A stretch of DNA of 64,000 nt from Antedon mediterranea (GCF_964355755.1 NC_092680.1:2335001-2399000), one strand, 5' to 3'; shown: positions 11,802 to 22,908, counted from the stretch's first letter. Notes: a model not told the origin generated them from the sequence alone. A program made the numbers and translations.

Positions 11802-12829
11802 AAATGTGTGAAAATAAATTACAGATGAAAATTAAAGAGCAGAATTTGGTGTTGAAGCAACCGATTGGTTAATTGTTTTAATTGGTTAATTAAAAGTTTA
11901 TTTAACAGGAATAGGAATCAATACAAAAAAGAATGAATTAAGAATCAGTAAAAACAGGGCCACATTAATATTTCAGCATGACCTATTCTATGTTAAATGT
12001 TTTTCTCAACCTATCCCCTGTGGGACAGCTGAATACATACGTTTTAGTCCGCATTGAGGTTGTACCAACCGTCGCACTAAATACTCTAATCCTAATTCGC
12101 AGATGGAGATTATGGTTGAAGATAACATCTTAGATTCCTCTAATTGGGCTGACAATCAAGACTTTCTCATAAACTCTCATAATTATCACATTATTTGTAG
12201 ATTATATTTGAGGCAATCTAATTGCTTGTACTCGTGTCTGACACAAATAAACTGTTATTGTGTTCTACATTTTGAACTAATTATACTTAATGTAAGCTTT
12301 AGGAATTGACTTTACTATTTAAATATCCTATCTTTTATGACACTTAATAGTCAATTAATTGAAAAATAATATTTTAAATCATCCATTAGAAATTAATGAC
12401 GTTATTACTATTACGCAAGAGTATTTGATAGATTTTTCTTGGTAATTGTGACACCCTTTTAAAATTCGGAATCTATGTCATTCTCTTTTTTATTGAAAGT
12501 TGAATGGGTACAAAAGTATCCAGCATTGGCTATTGGCTCAGGTCATATTATTCTAATTTTGATTTTGATATGACCCTAGTACCTCTGTTCAGCCCCCTAT
12601 TCTAAATACCCTATTTACATTCTGCTGCTAACTTCAAATAAAGTGCCATGTATTACAATCTATTTGGTTTTGCTATCTATTAAAAATGGTATCCTGGCGT
12701 TAAAGTCATTAAACTCATCACAATTATTTCTATGGTCTTGTTGATGAGAAAATAATGATCAAGGCAGGAAGAAGTAATTCATGAACTCTTCAGCTTCTTT
12801 GAACCTTTTCATTGTTAGTATTATAGTTT
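11802..12829. other. AT-rich spacer, nothing recognised
   Basis: The short frame at 12103-12309 has no recognisable feature. No RNA gene or repeat stands out. Confidence 0.5.
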
Positions 12830-12830
12830 T

Positions 12831-12985
12831 AAGCTCTGTTTACACTATCAAACTTTATGTGACAAAACAATGCCCATATATGGGCATGATGATGTCATAT
12901 CATTACCATATTTGGGCATATCACTAACATTTGGGCACATCATACTTGTTTTGTTAAACTAGTTTGATAGTGCAGACAGAGTTGT
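12831..12985. mobile_element. MITE family A, copy 2
   Basis: The left terminus is AAGCTCTGTTTACACTATCAA and the right terminus GTTTGATAGTGCAGACAGAG, inverted complements of one another. The interior carries CCATATATGG at 12874 and CCATATTTGG at 12906, both CArG-box matches, plus the family word CATATCACTAAC. The copy is nearly full length and has no coding potential. Confidence 0.88.
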
Positions 12986-12989
12986 ACAG

Positions 12990-13880
12990 AAAACTTTGCA
13001 AAGGTATCAATTTATATATTTATCTAATTTATATAAAATAAGATCTTTTAAGGGAGTGCTAACGTATAATATTAATAGTCTGTCAAAAAGTAGTATATAG
13101 TTGCTAATTTCACTTTAGCCGTCAAAAGGAGCAGCGCACGACCTTAGCGTTCCCCTGGAGCCACCCCTGGTATTATACTACCTAACCTTACTCCCTTCCC
13201 ATGTAGGCCTACCTCTTATACCCATTAACTACATTTGAATACTCCTTGTATAACTACACATTTTACTAGTACACCATGAAGAAAAAGGCATCCTTATCAA
13301 ATACCTGAAACTTCATGTTTAATGCTATACAAGCATCTCCTCCAAACATCTAGCTGCCAATTCTCACTCTGTTTTAGTTTTCTCTCTGTTTTATTCTTTA
13401 AAATACTACTTGCTACATACTCTGTTACATAGATGTTTAAATAAAGTAGTAAATAATATTATCAATTATTATTTCTATTTTAATCTTAGGTTTATTATTA
13501 TTATTCCTAAAAAAATGAATGTCACTTTTCAACCTTGCGTACAGACGTGACATACTTCTTATCTTGTAAATGGTTAATAACTAAGGGTCATATTAAAATA
13601 AGAAGATTGCACAGTATTAGCAATTCAAATACATTAGATGCAATTTACTGGTGGTCTAATTAAGCACAAAACACAATATACTCTAGTTCCAATCAATTGG
13701 GTCCCTATTTGCAATCATTCTCCTGTAATTATTCGTCTAGACAAGATATGACACGATCTATAAAGAATATAAAAGGTTTATAATAATAATAGTAACTGTT
13801 TACCAATGAAGTTACTAATAAATTAAAAAAACAATAATTATCTTTCAATAGAACCATTATATGAACAAAAAAATCAGATT
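12990..13880. other. AT-rich spacer, nothing recognised
   Basis: A stretch near 13120-13260 is slightly richer in C but shows no open frame or repeat. TAGGCCTA occurs near 13204. Confidence 0.5.
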
Positions 13881-13882
13881 GT

Positions 13883-14043
13883 TAAGCCTTGTCTACACTT
13901 ATCAAACTTTATGTGTCAAAAAAGTGCGCCCATATATGGTAGTGCTACGTTTAAATATGGTAGTGATATGACATCATCATGTCCATATATGGGCACATCA
14001 CATTTTTTTATCACATAAACTTTGATAGTGTAGACAAGGCTTT
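13883..14043. mobile_element. MITE family A, copy 3
   Basis: The ends are AAGCCTTGTCTACACTTATC on the left and GATAGTGTAGACAAGGCTTT on the right. This copy shares the change CTCTGTC to CCTTGTC in both arms, so it represents a sub-variant. CCATATATGG occurs twice, near 13931 and 13982. TTAA or TTTAA flanks both ends. The copy is complete or nearly so. Confidence 0.88.
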
Positions 14044-14045
14044 AA

Positions 14046-14190
14046 TTTCTATTTATACTCTACACTATGTGTCCAAATATGATAGTGATATTCCCAAATA
14101 TGGTAGTGATGACATCATTATGTCCATATATAATGGGCACATCATATTTTCTTTTGTCACAAGTTTGATAGGGTAGAGAAAGAAGGCTTT
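14046..14190. mobile_element. MITE family A, copy 4 (left part truncated)
   Basis: The element starts almost directly after copy 3, with TACTCTACACTATGTGTCCAAATATGAT, and ends GTTTGATAGGGTAGAGAAAG. It includes CCAAATATGG near 14093. The first internal segment of the left arm is missing. It may have inserted next to copy 3 or arisen by local duplication. Confidence 0.75.
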
Positions 14191-14264
14191 ATTCTTTTTG
14201 ATGACTTGATTTTGAAAACAGCATTCTGAAAATTCATTGAACTATTGAATTATAAATGGGGAAG

Positions 14265-14362
14265 ATATAAAAAAAAAGATGTGCGAATTTGAGAAAGCCG
14301 ACCCAAATGAGATTGGAACCTGGAATCTTCTGCTTGATATACAGACATCCTACCATTATATA
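14265..14362 (-). mobile_element. tRNA-like SINE, family B, degenerate copy
   Basis: Read on the minus strand it gives TATAATGGTAGGATGTCTG, then TATATCAAGCAGA, then a B-box-like GGTTCCAATC, then GGCTTTCTCA and CGCACATC with a T run. This is the order of segments of the better-preserved copy at 54997: anticodon arm, T arm, then the CTTTTTCTCATTCTC-type tail. It is decayed and without function. Confidence 0.65.
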
Positions 14363-14379
14363 AAATATTAGATTTTTAA

Positions 14380-15505
14380 AAATACCGGCTAAAACAAAGT
14401 TGATATCATTGAGCAAATTTCTTTGAAAGAAAACTGAATTACAACAATATTTTATGCCTTTTAAAATGTTAAATATACTATATTTTAGTATAAATAAATT
14501 TTTCTGGAAAAAAAAGTAGGAACAATTTATTTATTTATTTATTTATCCTCATATTTTTATTGCAAAATGTTGTCATTTCTACATTTTTCCTATAAAACTG
14601 ATTTAGACCAATCACAACCAAGATAAATGACTAAAATACATGAAATATTTTACTGGACAATACAATACAATCACCGTTTATGACAGGCCACTAAGAAGCA
14701 CTGACCGTTACGCATAAGGTTTTGCTTGCCCTTTGACCCACGAATGCTAGCATCTGCTTTTAAAGTTGGAACCCATTCAAATGACCGGCGGGAGGTGGTG
14801 ACCAGTTGTGTCCCCGTATAATAACATTTCCAGAGCCCCTACAGTGGACAAGAACAACCGACCACGAATGGTCAAAAGATCATTCATTAGGTAAGCATCC
14901 AAAAAATGTTTTAATAAGATGAGATGGGTGGGAATTTAGCCAGGCTGAAAACCAGTTGTACTAGCTGAAGAAATACCGACTTTCACCCAAACATTTACAA
15001 ACAACACCTTTTGCCTCGAGGCTGAGCAAAAACTGCCGTGGAAAACAGAGGCAACAAATTAATTATCTAATGATAAAATATGGCATATTGATTTCTTAGG
15101 TAAAAATGGCTTTTTACCTAACAACATTCAATTACCATAGAAACGTAAACCGTGGACATCAATACTACCGTACTAAATCGTTTTAACCAATCAAATCTCT
15201 TCAGTTGTTCTGTAAGGCACCACAAGTCATTATATCGCTTTATAGTTTAAATTTTTGAAATTGGATAGTCTCTTTGTCAATAATTGATAATCTGTAATAG
15301 ATATCTCTCTAATATTGATCAAGGACTAATACATTTAAATATATAGTATTTTATACTTTAGTTGTAGAAGATTCAAAATAAAAGTAATGTAATAGTTATA
15401 AATAATAAAAAAAATGTATCAAGTTGATAATATCACTTGAAATATCATGCAATTCTACTGAAATTAAATTTCAGACAAACAAAAGATATAACTTCATGAT
15501 ACAGA
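14380..15505. other. Spacer with a mixed-composition island
   Basis: A (TTTA)n microsatellite lies near 14527-14546. Bases 14660-15240 are of higher complexity and GC than the surroundings and contain neither a clear open frame nor a repeat. They are a candidate for unique regulatory DNA, but nothing in the sequence proves it. Confidence 0.45.
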
Positions 15506-15507
15506 AA

Positions 15508-15560
15508 TGATGATGATGATGATGATAATTATATGGGAAAGATGATGAAGATGATGTGAG
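15508..15560 (+). repeat. (GAT)n microsatellite, interrupted
   Basis: GATGATGATGATGATGATAA is followed by further ATGATG words to about 15558. It extends as scattered GATAATGATAAT to about 15614. Confidence 0.85.
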
Positions 15561-15648
15561 GAAGATAAACGAAAGAAGTGATGATACTAATTATTTGATA
15601 ATGATAATGATAATCTTCTTCCCAATTAGTCAACTTAAAATTCCACAG

Positions 15649-15739
15649 ACCAACAGTGGTGTTGCTAGTTTACGAGTGCTGCTTGTCTCATATACAAGCC
15701 CTCCGTCTGGAGAGCATGGGCTATTGTCGGTTTATCCAA
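15649..15739 (+). CDS. Candidate internal coding exon, unknown protein
   Basis: This 91-base stretch is GC-richer than its surroundings and open in one frame. It would encode about 30 residues beginning TNSGVASLRVLLVSY and ending near GLLSVYPS. It is followed immediately by a near-ideal vertebrate/invertebrate donor, GTAAGTAAG at 15740. Upstream, TTCTTCCCAATTAG (AG at 15628-15629) and TTCCACAG (ending 15648) offer acceptors after a pyrimidine-rich stretch. The peptide does not match a family I recognise. The call rests on composition and splice signals only. The alternatives are a fragment of an unrecognised repeat or chance. Confidence 0.25.
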
Positions 15740-15954
15740 GTAAGTAAGGCACAAAATAGAATATGATACACTGATATCACTAAAGATATTGAATATATTT
15801 TTGATAAACAAATATCATCAATAATTATTATGATCATGACAATGTTTCAGAATTAACTTGATCATAATGATAACAATGACCAAAATCTTCAAAATGTTAA
15901 CAATAATTATTCGATGAGAGCTTTTTTAACGTTATCAGAATCGTCAACATCATG

Positions 15955-16105
15955 ATAAATTTGACGATGATCATAGTCAACATAAAAACTATAGAAAATA
16001 GTCGCAAATTACGTAAAATGTGAATCAGAATCATTATGATAATTCTGACGATCATAGTAAAAAAATGATAAAATAGTTGCGAATTGCGTAAAATGTGTAA
16101 ACTAC
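15955..16105 (+). repeat. Imperfect 86-bp duplication
   Basis: TGACGATGATCATAGT followed by TAGTCGCAAATTACGTAAAATGTG (near 15962-16023) is repeated as TGACGATCATAGT followed by TAGTTGCGAATTGCGTAAAATGTG (near 16048-16099). It lies in a longer region of GAT/ATC-rich sequence that probably derives from expansion of the microsatellite at 15508. Confidence 0.7.
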
Positions 16106-16109
16106 GTAT

Positions 16110-16480
16110 CAGACTTGAATAGTCACGGTAGTTGGAGCGTCATGAATGGAGCTAGTAGCTGAAATGAATAATCATGGCAGTAAATTTACAAAGAAGCAGG
16201 TCAGGTGACTGCGTATTTACATGTGAACCTGACCTCAATGTTGCTGTATCTAAGGCTGCTGCTCTACTGACCAACGCATCATGTTTATAATGTAAATGTA
16301 ATCATGTATATAATCTGTATATCTCAGGTTAGTGCTTGTTGTATAGATTTTTCTAGTCAGAGAATGGAGTTCATATATAATGTATCTTTTGGGGTCAAAT
16401 GATAATAAGATAATATAAGGTATTAGCAATGTCCACATGTCCTGACCATGTCACTAAATCAATCAAAAAGTTAAAAAGAC
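16110..16480. other. Spacer, nothing recognised
   Basis: No gene or clear repeat. The right edge may be part of the LINE fragment that follows. Confidence 0.45.
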
Positions 16481-16484
16481 TCCA

Positions 16485-16872
16485 AGCAACATGTTCCTGA
16501 TCAATATCTATCGTATGAAGAATATTAGATCTCTTAATGTATGTTACAATAATGCTCTGCGCCGTATACTTAATGTCTCTAGAAGTAGTAGTGCCAGTGC
16601 AATGTTTATTGAACATGGTGTCCCTTTCTTTAATGAGTACATGCGAAAATCTACCTATGGTTTTATGCAACGTATGTTGAATAGTGGTAACATCCTTGTT
16701 GCTTGTGTTTTCAAACATATGCTCCATAACTAAAAAATGTATTGTAGATGGAGAAGCATTCTATATACTTAAATTTAAAGTTTACGATTTTTTATTTTTT
16801 TCTGTTCTGTTATACGTTTATTAATATGGATGATATTTCCGAAATAAATAGAAATTGAATTGAATTGAATAT
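16485..16872 (+). mobile_element. LINE fragment: reverse-transcriptase C-terminus plus 3' UTR and tail
   Basis: The open frame at 16491-16733 reads LNVCYNNALRRILNVSRSSS, then SAMFIEHGVPFFNEYMRKST and YGFMQRMLNS. This is the characteristic C-terminal region of many animal non-LTR reverse transcriptases, where the pattern L-x-V-x-YN-x-A-x-R-x-L ... S-x-S-x-MF recurs after the catalytic domain. The stop is followed by about 130 bases of 3' UTR, an AATAAA near 16842, and a tail made of GAATT repeats (AATTGAATTGAATTGAAT). The catalytic fingers and palm are missing, so the copy is strongly 5'-truncated and inactive. It is not a host gene. The clade was not determined. Confidence 0.75.
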
Positions 16873-16879
16873 GGTTATA

Positions 16880-17110
16880 GTGCAACTTGTGATCAGTGAT
16901 CACACCCAGGGGAATTATGACATAGTAGAAGATGAAAGTAATTAATTGGTATAGGCCAATTTTGAAACAAAAATCATTGCTACAATAGAATGCTTCTTTT
17001 GAAACACCTTTTTTGGGAAGCAGACACTTTCCTGTGAAACAAGGGACATTATGTTTTAACACTATGGTCAACCATATTTGTATCTCATTCTGAAATAAAG
17101 TGATCAATCA
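16880..17110. other. Spacer; minus-strand open frame judged accidental
   Basis: A 110-residue frame exists on the minus strand (16775-17107), but it overlaps the LINE 3' tail and a minisatellite-like stretch. It shows no protein-like pattern. Confidence 0.45.
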
Positions 17111-17112
17111 AT

Positions 17113-17185
17113 CAGTATTTAGTGGACACCCATTTAGGACACATTGTTGGACCTCAAAGGCGTCCCTTTAATAGAAGTTGTGTAG
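17113..17185. repeat. GGACACC-type minisatellite remnant
   Basis: The words GTGGACACCCATTTAGGACAC and GGACCTCAAAGGCGTCCCTTTAATAGAAG are arranged as in the better-preserved pair of units at 60476-60626. Repeats of the pattern 'GGACAC..GTCCCCTTAATAGAGG' occur in several invertebrate genomes. Here only about one unit is legible. Confidence 0.5.
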
Positions 17186-17189
17186 TATT

Positions 17190-17985
17190 CTGATGCAATT
17201 TCTTCAAAGAAAAAAACTGCCTTGAGTATAACACTTATTATTTATCAGTTAATGATGATCAATAATATGATAAAAATAGTCATACTATTTGTCCCTAAAG
17301 TAACTAAAAAATCTGGGGGAAAGAAGAAAAGAACAAAATCGGGGTAGGGTGGGAGGAGTAAAAATGTTAGAAAGAATATGATAAATTAAAGTTTCATTTG
17401 AGATTTTGAACATTTAGAATGGCAGGTCACATTTTGTTTTCTTCTGCGAATGTATTATCAATTTTTAATAATGTTGTTTTTTTACTTATTTAATATTTTA
17501 ATGTGTCTATAAAAATCAATCTAATTTGGTCTATTGACAGCAATTTTGATTTGTTTTTTTAATAAAGAATAATATTGGTTTAAACCTTATTTAAATATTA
17601 ACTAACTTCTTTATGACCATTTTCAAATACAAAAAAAAAAAGAATCAAAAGATATAAGCTTCCGTAACAAAAATATTCAAATATCGTAAAAAAGTGATTT
17701 TTCATTTAAAACTAGTCCATACGTCGTTCTACATACAACTTTCTATCACTTGCCCTGGGGAAAGCACATGTTGTAGCCCAGTTTAAACTCTAATGAACAT
17801 ATACATCTAGGTGAAGTATTTTATTAGTAGTAATAAGGACATATTTCATTTCCAGGAGTCAAATACATTTAATTTTTCAATTATATTACCAAAATGGCCA
17901 ATTTAGGCATTTTATTATGGCTGCCAAAAATTAGAACTTTTTTCAGTAACATGGATTTTTGATTGATATCTGTACTATCTTAATT
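17190..17985. other. AT-rich spacer, nothing recognised
   Basis: It contains poly-A/T-rich stretches. No gene, RNA or defined repeat was seen. Confidence 0.5.
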
Positions 17986-17999
17986 CTAAAACTCTGTCT

Positions 18000-18654
18000 C
18001 CCGGGGGGGTCACTCTTAAATATTTCCATACGGAGAGGTGCCGCATTTACGGGTATATTTTCGATGGCCTGGTAGCACAAGTGTGGGAAATTATGGAGAG
18101 TTGGTAGCACAAGTGTGGGAAATGACAGGGTGAAATTAGTAGTTTAAGTGCCTGGCCCGCCCACCCGTGTCAAAATGTCACGATTTATCGCCAAATTTTG
18201 CAGGTATTTTAGCATAATGGATGCTATAAGCCCGGCTATAAGCCCATCGCTAAACACCTTTGAATAGGCCTAGAGTTTTCGCATCAGCAGAAGAACACGA
18301 AACATAGCCTACGACAAAATCATTCAACTGTGACCACTCTTGACTCTTGATCATCGTCGTCATGCACCGCGGACGAGCGAAAACACGTTCATGATTTTGC
18401 CATGAACGGTCTCTTTGGCCATGCGCAGATCATGCCGGGAACCAGTACAAATATTGCGCCCTCTCTGGCGTGGCCTTGTTTCTGCCGTCTTTTTAGAGAA
18501 CACTGGATTTTTATTTGGTAAATGGTAGTTCAAGCCCGTAGTATTTTTCAGTAAAACAGGTAGCACAAGTGCCTCATGTCTTGAAGTGGCTGCTGCAGCC
18601 CCCCCCCCCCCCCGTTTGGTTTATATACAAGTGACCCCCCCCCCCCCCCCCGGG
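18000..18654. mobile_element. TIR element with CCCGGGGGGG ends, nested in MITE A
   Basis: The left end reads CCCGGGGGGGTCACT. The right end reads AGTGAC followed by a C run and GGG, the inverted complement. The identical octamer CTCTGTCT flanks both sides (17992-17999 and 18655-18662), an 8-bp target duplication as hAT-superfamily elements make. The interior (about 655 bp in total) encodes no transposase. It contains the duplicated phrase GGTAGCACAAGTGTGGGAAAT near 18070 and 18106, and 'GTAGCACAAGTG' again near 18560. It is a non-autonomous element. The hAT assignment rests on the 8-bp duplication alone. Confidence 0.8.
18599..18651 (+). repeat. Two poly-C runs
   Basis: Two cytosine runs of about 15 and 17 bases, separated by GTTTGGTTTATATACAAGTGA, form the right end of the nested TIR element. 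Such runs are prone to length errors in sequencing, so their exact lengths should be treated with caution. Confidence 0.9.
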
Positions 18655-18789
18655 CTCTGTCTACACTATCAAACTTGATGTGACAAAATGTGATGAACCC
18701 ATTTTGGACACGATGGTATCACTACCACATTTGGGCACATCAAATACTTGTTGTCAAACTACTTTGATAGTGTAGACAGAGCTTGAGAG

Positions 18790-20040
18790 AAAGTGTTTGT
18801 ATGTTTGATTATACAAAATGCTGCTATTGTATGCATCTATACACATGTGGTTTAAAAAGGTACTGCAGGGAAGGTATTTATTATATATAAGGGAAGATAG
18901 GAGTGAAGAATAGCCCTTGGTACACTTTTTTTGATAGATATAACTATATTTAGAAACTAGAGTTAAAAACGCCATATTATTATTATTGATGTACCTACAA
19001 AGAGAGGAATATGATAAACAATACCTATTTTATTTCACTTTACGAATAACTTAAATAAAATAAAGGCATAGCTTGTAGTGAATAGTGTATAATTGTATCT
19101 GTAAACTGAACAATTTAAACATGAATATAAATAAACATCATAAAATTATAACTTTGAAGAAACACTTTTCTGATTTTTTGTGTTATTTTTGTTGTAAAAA
19201 CTAATTTCTGTGTTGGACATGAAGAGAATCTATGCTGTAAAAGTGTACTTTAAATATGTCTGCAGATTTGAGGTTAGGTTGCAACTTGATTTACGCACGT
19301 CTCGCTTTCACTATGGTCAGTTTGCAGTAATAATGATGTTAATAATTACTCCTATCTTTATCATCACAGAAAACGATGCCTGACCATTGTGCATTCATGT
19401 TATCTTTGTCATTTGTTTGAGGTGAAGTTGTTAAAGACGAGAGTCCCAGTTCTAAGATAATGTCTTTTATTTGTCCTCGCTCATATGCATTTATAAACCT
19501 TGTTTGTGTATGACAAACGTTGTATTATTCACGATAGGTAATGCAATACTGTATATCCACTGTTAATGTCATAGCCAGCAGTTAATCTCGTAACTTCTTA
19601 TCTGACAAACTGTGTGTAAATTGTACGGTTACGTACTTAAGAAATCCTACTATATTTACGATAAAGTGTCTTAAGGCGTCAAACAGTAGTATTAAGGGTG
19701 TGAAAAGGTTTCACATAAGGCTTTTTCCTAGCCCCCCTAAGAAATAGAAACTTAACGGATTTACAGATTCTATGACCGATTACCTGAAAAGTCCTAGAAA
19801 CTCAATGAAATTGTTGTCCACTAAATAAGACATATGTTTTGATCTTTGTAAAAAAGATTCGCAATTGATAAACAAATCTAATATAACATGTATAGTAGCT
19901 TTTACGAATCATACAAATTATTCATTAATTGACCCATATACTGTCAATCAATGTGCATGATATCTTGATTGTGTTTTGAATATACCTCCAATTTGTGACC
20001 TATTTAAGCTAAATAAAAATTTATTGAAATAGAATATTTA
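18790..20040. other. AT-rich spacer with a mixed island
   Basis: Bases 19270-19740 are of higher sequence complexity with several CpGs, but no open frame or repeat is seen. The remainder is AT-rich and unassigned. Confidence 0.45.
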
Positions 20041-20055
20041 AAATTTTGAACAGTA

Positions 20056-20250
20056 AATCTGGGGAAAAGTTCATTTATTCCCTTCACTTCAAATTACAAT
20101 TAATAAATTACCAAAAGTACAGCATTCGATGACGACAAGTTGAGTACTGATGGTACTTACTTTTGAGAATATTAAGAATACTATCAAGAAATCTGGGGAA
20201 AAGTTCATATCATATAAATATTTCAAATTTCAGTTAATAAATTATTTGAA
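20056..20250 (+). repeat. Imperfect 134-bp tandem duplication
   Basis: AATCTGGGGAAAAGTTCAT at 20056 recurs at 20190, followed in both copies by a TTCAAATT-CAGTTAATAAATTA-like segment. About 60 bases of each unit are recognisably related. Confidence 0.7.
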
Positions 20251-20259
20251 TACTGGTAG

Positions 20260-21080
20260 TGGTAGTTATGTTAAAAACTTCAAATTGAATAATTTTTTAA
20301 TTCAAAAACTTAATAATAATAATAATTGTAATAGTAACATTTTTAAATATAAGAAAATAATAAGAACACAAAAACAAATAAAAAAACAAATTTGAAAGAA
20401 TAAAATAACCAGAAATTAACATTTTATGGAGGAAAAAATTCAATCTAAAATCTTTAGAAAAAACAAATGTTTTATCAACATCTTCTATGGTATATGTAGG
20501 CCTATATAACTTTTAATATAACATTCAGTTTTAATAATAATATTTACTGAAAAAAGGAATCTATTTGAGAGAGTCAAAGGAAATAGTCATTTGCAAGACA
20601 TTTATTTTATTTATAGTACAACAAAATTACCGTAGCCTAGAAAATGGTAAGTCATTGTTGAATAGCTCAAAAATAAAATGTCAGAACTGTAAATTACCAT
20701 GAAATTAAAATGCACAAGGTTAAATTTGAAAAATTTTATAATGGCATTATTGACGGTTTATATGAAAAAGGCCATGCTAAAAAGACCCTCAAACTTTGGT
20801 CAAAAATATCATCAAACTTTGGCAAACTTTTTCAAACTTTACTCCTTCCTGCGATGCTATTCAAAAGGGCACTGTACTTCTACCCCGAACCTTGTCCCCG
20901 CACTCTTCTGTGCATGGTTCTTGCCAAACCTAAGCTGACACAATTGACTTGACATCGGAAATGTTTACCCATTTACGATTTGTTAATATAATTAATAAGC
21001 TTCATCAGTTTTGGAATTTAAAGTTTACATTAGGTCTTCACTTGGTAAACTTTCCCATGATTTCAAGACCAAATATAGTC
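20260..21080. other. AT-rich spacer, nothing recognised
   Basis: Overlapping frames near 20699-20952 lack any domain. The words CAAACTTTGG-like and TTCAAACTTT repeat loosely near 20786-20842, probably local slippage. Confidence 0.45.
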
Positions 21081-21084
21081 ACAA

Positions 21085-21540
21085 ATACACTCATGGAACG
21101 CAATAACGTCAGCGGAACCCAACCGCAAGGGTGTGCGCTATGCCATGCATTCAACACCGCTGCGGGTTACCTTCGCTCCTCCAAACAAAATCAACTACCC
21201 CCTGACATTGCATACCCTAGAGTCTTCCAGCTGCCAGTACCGCATCACTCTTAAGTCAGGGTGCAATGCAAGTACTATGACCACATTGTGGGAACCTTAC
21301 TACCCCCAAATTCTTACACTTGATTGCTTTGAGAATAAGCCACAAACTTATCATCTTCCCAATGTGACGTCCGAAAATCGGGGGTGTAGGTGACCGAGAA
21401 TATACAACTTCTGGTGGACACCTGTTGAGGACACCTACTGTTTGAGACCGAGAAGCGGGGTACCATGCACATTTTAAGACGCCACTCCCGCAATGCGGAT
21501 AACAAAGGGCTCTAAGAGCCAATCGAAGCCTGGGGGAGCG
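21085..21540. other. GC-rich island with overlapping open frames, unassigned
   Basis: Base composition changes abruptly to near-balanced GC with many CpGs. Several frames are open on both strands (for example 21133-21393 on plus and 21256-21522 on minus), but none shows a recognisable domain. Overlapping frames of this kind arise simply from the higher GC. The edges are sharp, which suggests an inserted repeat or retro-element body rather than a host exon. No terminal repeats were found. Confidence 0.4.
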
Positions 21541-21544
21541 GTAA

Positions 21545-21842
21545 TAAATGAGGACTTGTCACCTAAATACACTAACCTGAATATAAGTTCACACCCGAAC
21601 ATTTGCTTGCCACTATAGTATGATCCGTAGCGTTATGAGAGGAAAGTATAAAGCTGGCTTTAGCCTCACGGGCCGGGATATCTACACTCTCACAGACACA
21701 TACATTCCCTTGACGCCTTTTCAACACTAATGAATGATATTCCACGTGCCCATACTTACTTCACCCACGATAATGAGCAATTTTCCCATACGGCTACCAT
21801 ATAGTATAGAAGATAGACAGATATACTACTATAGTGAACATA
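21545..21842. other. Spacer, nothing recognised
   Basis: Mixed composition. No gene or repeat recognised. Confidence 0.45.
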
Positions 21843-21960
21843 TAGCTTACGGCATTATCGTAGTAGGCCTTGGAATGACCCCCTTTACCCGAGCTGTGAG
21901 TTAGCCTAGAGCATTATTCTAATAGGCCTTCTACTGACCCCCTTATACCCAAAGCCTAGT
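21843..21960 (+). repeat. 59-bp direct duplication
   Basis: TAGCTTACGGCATTATCGTA, then GTAGGCCTTGGAATGACCCCCTTTA, is repeated 59 bases later as TAGCCTAGAGCATTATTCTA, then ATAGGCCTTCTACTGACCCCCTTATA. The two units differ at about a quarter of positions. Confidence 0.8.
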
Positions 21961-21964
21961 TTTC

Positions 21965-22685
21965 TCGCTTACATTGTTTGTGAGGTGGGCAGGTGATAGA
22001 TCCACTGCAAGCCCTCAATTAACACCCCTCTAAATAATGCTGTAACACAGGCTTAACAATGTCAAATCTAATTTGTTCTCTTGGCATCAAGTCCTAATAC
22101 ATCTCATTCTTCCTCTTTTTTTTTTTCAATTTGTACCCAAAACACGCTAGCTAAACAAAACAACATGTAACATCCAAAACCTTTGACACAAAAGTGACAC
22201 AAGAACATAGGCAATCCTGTCAACTTTATATGTATATTAAAACACATTCAATTTAAATTTAATTTTGTAATATGCTGTTAAGTTTGTTCAGTGGTAACCT
22301 TATACGAAAACCGACAAAATGAAATCAGTCTTTTTTTATCATAAGTTAATGGGAATTTCATGCCAAAAACTATTTACCTATAATTTAATTTCTTAAGTAT
22401 ATTAATTCTTCATGTCTGCAAAAACAGACAGCATGTTACTGTACACACATAGTATAATCTATAAAATTGCTATGTAATTTGTAGTTAAAAATAGACAGTG
22501 TGAGGAATACCTAATGTTTATTTAAGCCCTTTGATGCTATTATTCAAACAGATTGCCTTTTATTAACGTCAAAGATTAACCAACAGTTTTTCAATAAAAT
22601 TGAGCAAGAAATACTCAAAAATTACACAGGAAAGAGGCAATGAAATTACTACATGACAAAAGTTAGAAAACAGAAATAAGTACAA
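21965..22685. other. AT-rich spacer, nothing recognised
   Basis: No gene-like or repeat-like structure. Confidence 0.5.
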
Positions 22686-22699
22686 TGGTAAAGGAAAGA

Positions 22700-22792
22700 A
22701 AAAGTTAGAAAGAATATTGCACTTTCAGCTCGAATATACTGGGTTCAAATCTTAGTTTGTTACTTTTCCCTTTTCTTACAGATTTCCTCGAA
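22700..22792 (+). mobile_element. tRNA-like SINE, family B, degenerate copy
   Basis: The T-arm-like GGGTTCAAATCTTAG is followed by TTTGTTACTTTTCCC and CTTACAGATTTCCTC. This aligns segment by segment with the copy at 54997 (GAGTTCAAGTCTCGG, GGGGCGACTTTTTCTC, CTCACAGATTTCCTC). The D arm is not recognisable. It is an old, decayed copy. Confidence 0.6.
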
Positions 22793-22908
22793 TTCAATTC
22801 TAGTATATTACAGGGCAGATTTGATTTTCTCTATGGCTGTCAAATGTATATATATGTATATACAGATGTTGTTCCTCCATACCATTTCGAAAGCCGCTAT
22901 CCAAATTT

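Larger units (their letters stand above)
17991..18785. mobile_element. MITE family A, copy 5, split by a nested insertion
   Basis: The right part (18655-18785) runs from CTCTGTCTACACTATCAAAC to GTTTGATAGTGTAGACAGAG, the two family termini. The first bases of the left terminus, CTCTGTCT, also appear at 17992-17999, immediately left of the foreign element at 18000-18654. The simplest reading is that the other element inserted inside this copy's left terminus and duplicated eight bases. Confidence 0.75.

Noticed and set aside
13979-14176. Plus-strand 65-codon frame
   Set aside because: It lies across two MITE copies; the peptide is a translation of the repeat palindromes.
16395-17107. Two 110-residue minus-strand frames
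   Set aside because: They are antisense to the LINE fragment and its tail and show no conserved pattern.
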